A stretch of DNA of 64,000 bases from Megamerina dolium (Eukaryota; Arthropoda; Insecta; Diptera; Megamerinidae), in NCBI GenBank assembly GCA_963854835.1, contig OY978529.1, positions 42,590,055 to 42,654,054 of the forward strand, written 5' to 3'. The translations under genes and the position numbers were made by a program. Shown here piece after piece: positions 60,205-64,000 of the stretch; positions within the stretch are counted from its first letter, which is position 1; each line of letters begins with the position of its first letter. The notes under the pieces were generated by a model. It was not told the DNA's origin, did not search any database, and worked only from the letters and a program-made list of their open reading frames with translations.

Positions 60205-61330
60205 TATATTATTTAGCATATTTAGAATTATCCGATTTAGGTCAAATATGCACCGTTTAGTTCGATAACTTATTGCCATTTTGAAGGTAATTTCATAATA
60301 CCACTCTCATAAAAATCCTCGTCCTCGTCTATTGGCAAAAAACTGGGACAGTCGATTTTCACAAGCTTCTCTTCAGGCGAATTTTTCACCAGCAAAATCA
60401 TTCGACATAGAAAGGAACAGGTAGTAATTACTTGGTGCCAGGTCCAGACTATAAGGTGGACGCATAAGAACCTCCCAACTAAGCTCACGGAGCTTCTGGC
60501 GAGTCACTGTCGATGTGTGTGGCCTGGCGTTGTCTTGATGGAACACAATTCCTCTCCTATTGGCCAAAGCTGGCCGCTTCTGGGAGATTGCTTCCTTCAG
60601 ACGTCCCAATTGTTGACAGTACAGGTCCGAATTAAGAGTTTGGCCATAGGGGAGCAGCTCATAGTAGATGAATCCCTTCCAATCCCACCAAACACATAGC
60701 AAAACCTTTCTGACCGTCAATAATGGCTTGGCCACCGCTTACGCCGGTTCACCGCGATTCGACCACAACCGTTTTCGCTTGACGTTGTCGTAAGTGACCC
60801 ACTTTTCATCACCAGTAACCATCCGCTTCAGAAATAGATCGATTTTGTTGCGATTCAGCAACGGTTCGCAGATGGAAATTTGGTTTGCGTTAACTCGTGT
60901 GGCACCCATACATCGAGCTTCTTTTTGTATCCAGCCTTATTTAAATGGTTCCAAATGGTTTTTTGTGCAATGTTTAGCTCCTGGACAATAGAAACAGTGC
61001 TTACATCACGGTCAGACTCGACGATTTCCATTATTTTATCGATATTTTCGACAATTGGCCGTGCATGTTTGACATCAAAATTACCGCAACGGAATCGACG
61101 AAACCAAAATTGCAAGTGATTGGCTGTTAGTTACAGTATTATTACCATAAACACTCTTCATATTTTCAGCCGTTTGGCTTGCGTTTTCGCCTTTATCGAA
61201 GAAAAACTGTAAAATATAGCGTTTATTTAGTACGAAATCCTACCTTTCTAACGCAATCTAGCGTAACCTGATAGCACTTATACAACGCGAGATACAGATC
61301 ACTAAAGCCATCTATTTTGAAAAATAATGG
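60205..61330 (-). mobile_element. mariner M3, nearly complete transposase, inactive
   Basis: Minus strand: RYILQFFFDKGENASQTAENMKSVYG, a frameshift, FWFRRFRCGNFDVK, RPIVENIDKIMEIVESDRDVS, IWNHLNKAGYKKKLDVWVPHELTQ, VTGDEKWVTYDN (first Asp), KVLLCVWWDWKGFIYYELLPYGQTLN, VFHQDNARPHT (second Asp), SLDLAPSNYYLF, a stop, and ESGIMKLPSKWQ. In the third catalytic block the usual APSD is APSN, a loss of the metal-binding Asp. Terminal repeats could not be delimited exactly. It lies between array S6 and SINE copy 4. Confidence 0.87.
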
Positions 61331-61348
61331 ATTTCTATTTACTACAAC

Positions 61349-61492
61349 TGATATTAGTCGATTTCGAACGGCAGAGCCCTTGTAACATCACTTTTTCTGA
61401 GCTTTGTCATATAGCTCTTTAAGAGGCACTTATTCATAGCAAATTGATACTGTCGGAAGAATTGCAAATTACTTGCCGACAGGTGATCATCG
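61349..61492 (-). mobile_element. tRNA-derived SINE, copy 4 (middle part only)
   Basis: Minus strand contains the body blocks 'gtcggcaagtaatttgcaattcttccgacagtatcaatttgctatg', 'acaaagctcagaaaaagtgatgttacaagggctctgccgttcg' and ends at 'cgactaatatcag'. The tRNA head and the 3' 'ggaagagaagctc' end are missing. Confidence 0.75.
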
Positions 61493-62967
61493 TTCGTCAA
61501 AACCAGCAAAACTAAATTGTTTGCGAAAAACTCTCGCTTTAAACATTTAACAATTATTGAATAATGTTAACCCTTTTTATTCATTTCCCCCTGACAAATT
61601 CACTTTAGCAAAATTAATAAATAACAATAAAAAAAATAAATTAAAAATTCCAACAATAACAAAAATATACCCAATTATTGGCATGCGGTTATATTAACGT
61701 TTTTTTTTTTTTTTTTAATTTGCCTTCGAAGAAAAATTGCAACACAAAAACTTTGTCTTTGTACAAATGTGTATGTAAGTGCTGAAAGAGTTGAGTTCAA
61801 CACTTTCATCTGAATCGTTTTGCTGCCTTCTACAAAGAAATTATACCAAAATTGTAAATTATATTTTCAATTAATAATTTTAATTTTTTTTTTTTTCTGA
61901 ATGAAAAACAATGGGAAAAGTTGGTAATAACATAAATATACACTTGCACGTATGCATATATCTTTATTTTTATTATGTTTCATATTCGCTACCCTACAAT
62001 TTGATTATGTTTTATAAATTGCCACATAATTCATATTCCACACACACACACACACACCCACACAGATGGTACATGGTACACATGAGCAACTCAACTTATG
62101 AATTTAATTACCCTGCGTGCTTCTGTCAAAGACACAAAAAAAAAAAGTACCAACAACATTTTTACTCGAGAAAAACAACAATAACAGTTGGAGATATAAT
62201 ACAGAGTATGCCGTAAGCAGAAGAAAGTACACAAGAAACAGCTGCTTCTGTCGGTGTTGTAATTTTTTCTTTTTTTTTTTTTTTCTTTCATTATTTTCTG
62301 TTCTTTTCCTGGCAACAGTTTTGTTTTGCCAATGGCCTTATTTACGTTAACAAGTGCACACACACACACAAACACCGTAAAAAAAAAAGTACGATGGAGT
62401 TTATTATGTACCTTCATAAATGTGAGACTGTGAGACTGAAAAAGTGAATTAGATGCAAAGATAAAATAAGACTATTAGAAGGGGAGAGTTTCAAAAATGA
62501 AAGAAACAATAATAAACATAGCTATAAAATCTCAGAATCTTAAGGTTTTGTATTCGTTTTATTAGGAAATTTGAAAGCTGTCATCGAATAGAAGAAAATA
62601 TTTTCAATAACCTACTTTTTCTATAGAATTTGTGGAAAAAGGTGGAAGGAAGGGTAATTACTTCATGACTTTGTATCATATTAATCCAGAAATCACCGGA
62701 TATTATTGATCTTTTATTGTAGCGGCAATCTTTGTAGATAACTTTTAGTATTGCAGCAAGATGGTGAATGTATTGTAGTATCAAATAAATTTATTATGAT
62801 GCTCCGTTCATAGAAAACAATATAAAAACAATTTGGATTTTGTTTTTTATTATTTTTTTTTTTTCTATTCACAAAATGTTAAAAGTTTTTCATCAACCCT
62901 ACTGGAGTAGATGTGCATTTGTGCTTGGCTTAAAAAGGCTGGTTGATATTTCAAAATTATGTAAATA
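61493..62967. other. Non-coding intron stretch
   Basis: AT-rich with T runs (61700-61717, 61886-61897, 62269-62284) and CA repeats (62041-62057, 62357-62371). The open frames at 61911-62216 and 62091-62417 overlap on opposite strands and are low-complexity. Confidence 0.5.
62041..62057. repeat. (CA)n microsatellite
   Basis: Eight CA units; another (CA)n lies at 62357-62371. Confidence 0.85.
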
Positions 62968-63902
62968 TCAGGTCAGTCGATAAGTTTGTGCGTTTTTCTT
63001 AGGTGGTTTGAAAATAAATAAAAAATATGTTTTTAGTATTTTTTAATCAATAATATATTTTCCTACATTATTTACAATGTCTTCCCAACGTTTAGGCAAA
63101 TTTTTAATTTCATGCTCAAACAATTGTTTGTCCTTGGAGCCAAAATACGCGTCGATATCCCATTTTATAGCTTCTTTTGAGGTGTAGTTCTTATTACTTA
63201 AATGGGACTGAAGTTCGCGGAAATGGTGATAATCGCAAAATCCGGAGAGTATAGTGGATGCGGCATTAGCTCCCATCCGAGCACGTTCAGCCTCCTTAAG
63301 GTCTGTATTTCGGTATGCGGTCTTGCGTTGTCGTGGTGAAACTTTGCGTCTAATGATTAAAGACGGTCGATTTTTTTCAAGTGCTTCATTCAGTTTGGAT
63401 AGTTGATGGCAATAATAATAATCAGCTGTGATCGTCTGGTTTGGTTCCAGCAAATCAAAATAAATGATACCGGCCATATCCCACCAACAGGAGGCCATCT
63501 CTGGAAGTTGGTTCTGATGTTTCATCTTTATCTAACCACTGTCCTTTGTGAACACGATTATTGTAAAGGACCCATTTTTCGTCCCCAGCAACAATACGGT
63601 TAAAAAAACTCTCATTTTCAAGCTGAGAACGACAGAAAGTATAGGCGGAACCCATTTTTTTAGCTTTGAAACCTTGTTCAATTGAACCAGGTGCCTGTAA
63701 ACTGTTCCATGTGATGAATTTAACCTTCCAGCCATCATAGCGACTGTCAAACTTGGCTCAGCTTCTATGAGTTCCAGCAAGGCGTCGATGTTAGAGACCT
63801 CAGGTGCGACCGGAGCATGGGGCATCCTCAATGTCACATTCACCACTTCGGAATTTGGGAAACCACTTTTGCGCAGTCCTTATACTCACGGTATTCCACT
63901 TA
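62968..63902 (-). mobile_element. mariner M4, 5'-truncated, inactive
   Basis: Minus strand: RTAQKWFPKFRSGECDIEDAPCSGRT-stop, NIDALLELIEAEPSLTVAMMAGRLNSSHGTVYRHLVQLNKV, a frameshift, NRIVAGDEKWVLYNN (first Asp), CWWDMAGIIYFDLLEPNQTITADYY, QLSKLNEALEKNRPSL, then a frame-shifted remnant of the HQDNARPHT block and the APSD region, and NKNYTSKEAIKWDIDAYF..NLPKRWEDIVNNVGKYIID. Left end TCAGGTCAGTCGATAAGTTT (from 62968) is the probable 3' terminal repeat. The 5' end is lost at the junction with SINE copy 5. Confidence 0.87.
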
Positions 63903-63904
63903 CT

Positions 63905-64000
63905 TAGCCAGTTCCGAACGGCAGAACTCTTGTGGTATCACTTTTTCTGAGCTTTGTCAGAGAGTTCTTTAGAAGCTTTTCCATGGGAAATTTTTACTGC
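63905..64000 (-). mobile_element. tRNA-derived SINE, copy 5 (runs off the window)
   Basis: Minus strand: 'ctctgacaaagctcagaaaaagtgataccacaagagttctgccgttcggaactggctaa', matching copies 1-4. The SINE head would lie beyond 64000. The 3' third is missing at the junction with M4. Confidence 0.72.

Overview
The window looks like an AT-rich, repeat-laden piece of a higher dipteran nuclear genome, most likely an acalyptrate fly such as a tephritid. This is inferred from one Drosophila-like, low-complexity, insect-style coding exon with a canonical GT donor, long A/T homopolymers, many CA/CT/AAC microsatellites, and abundant mariner, LINE and SINE relics. There are no operons, prokaryotic signals, rRNA genes or CRISPR arrays.

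Only one convincing host coding region is present. It is a large first coding exon at 8165-10318 (+, 718 codons), with a probable untranslated leader before it and a phase-0 splice donor (GAG|GTAAGT) after it. I could not find a matching next coding exon, so most or all of the remaining ~53.7 kb reads as one giant intron. Two polypyrimidine-AG|GTA sites inside it (36087/36088 and 46139/46140) look like zero-length recursive splice (ratchet) points. The protein is disordered, proline/serine-rich and carries a repeated NYxxPhi[DN]P motif. I do not firmly recognise it; sprint (RIN-type Rab5 exchange factor) is only a guess.

Layout: 1-5690 upstream DNA with microsatellites and small hairpins; 5696-6960 a ~150-bp tandem repeat array; 7510-8164 probable leader; 8165-10318 exon; 10319-64000 putative intron. 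The intron holds LINE relics (11330-13110, 22866-23930, 26220-27790 split, 42753-43480, 43835-44850, 50195-50905, 53623-54457), mariner elements of at least five lineages (26312-27547, 30395-31679, 33238-33767, 52751-54865, 56499-56830, 60205-61330, 62968-63902), a tRNA-derived SINE family (18692-19035, 23982-24290, 57425-57848, 61349-61492, 63905-end), four more ~150-bp arrays of the family seen at 5696 (14440, 38660, 46430, 59565), and one array of a second ~157-bp family (42300-43700).

Three nested insertions can be read directly: a mariner inside a LINE, a LINE inside a mariner with a 14-bp target duplication, and a LINE inside a tandem array with AATATA duplications. None of the mobile-element reading frames is intact, so the repeats are fossils. 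The most novel items are the SINE family, the dispersed ~150-bp repeat family with a shared head sequence, and the candidate ratchet sites.
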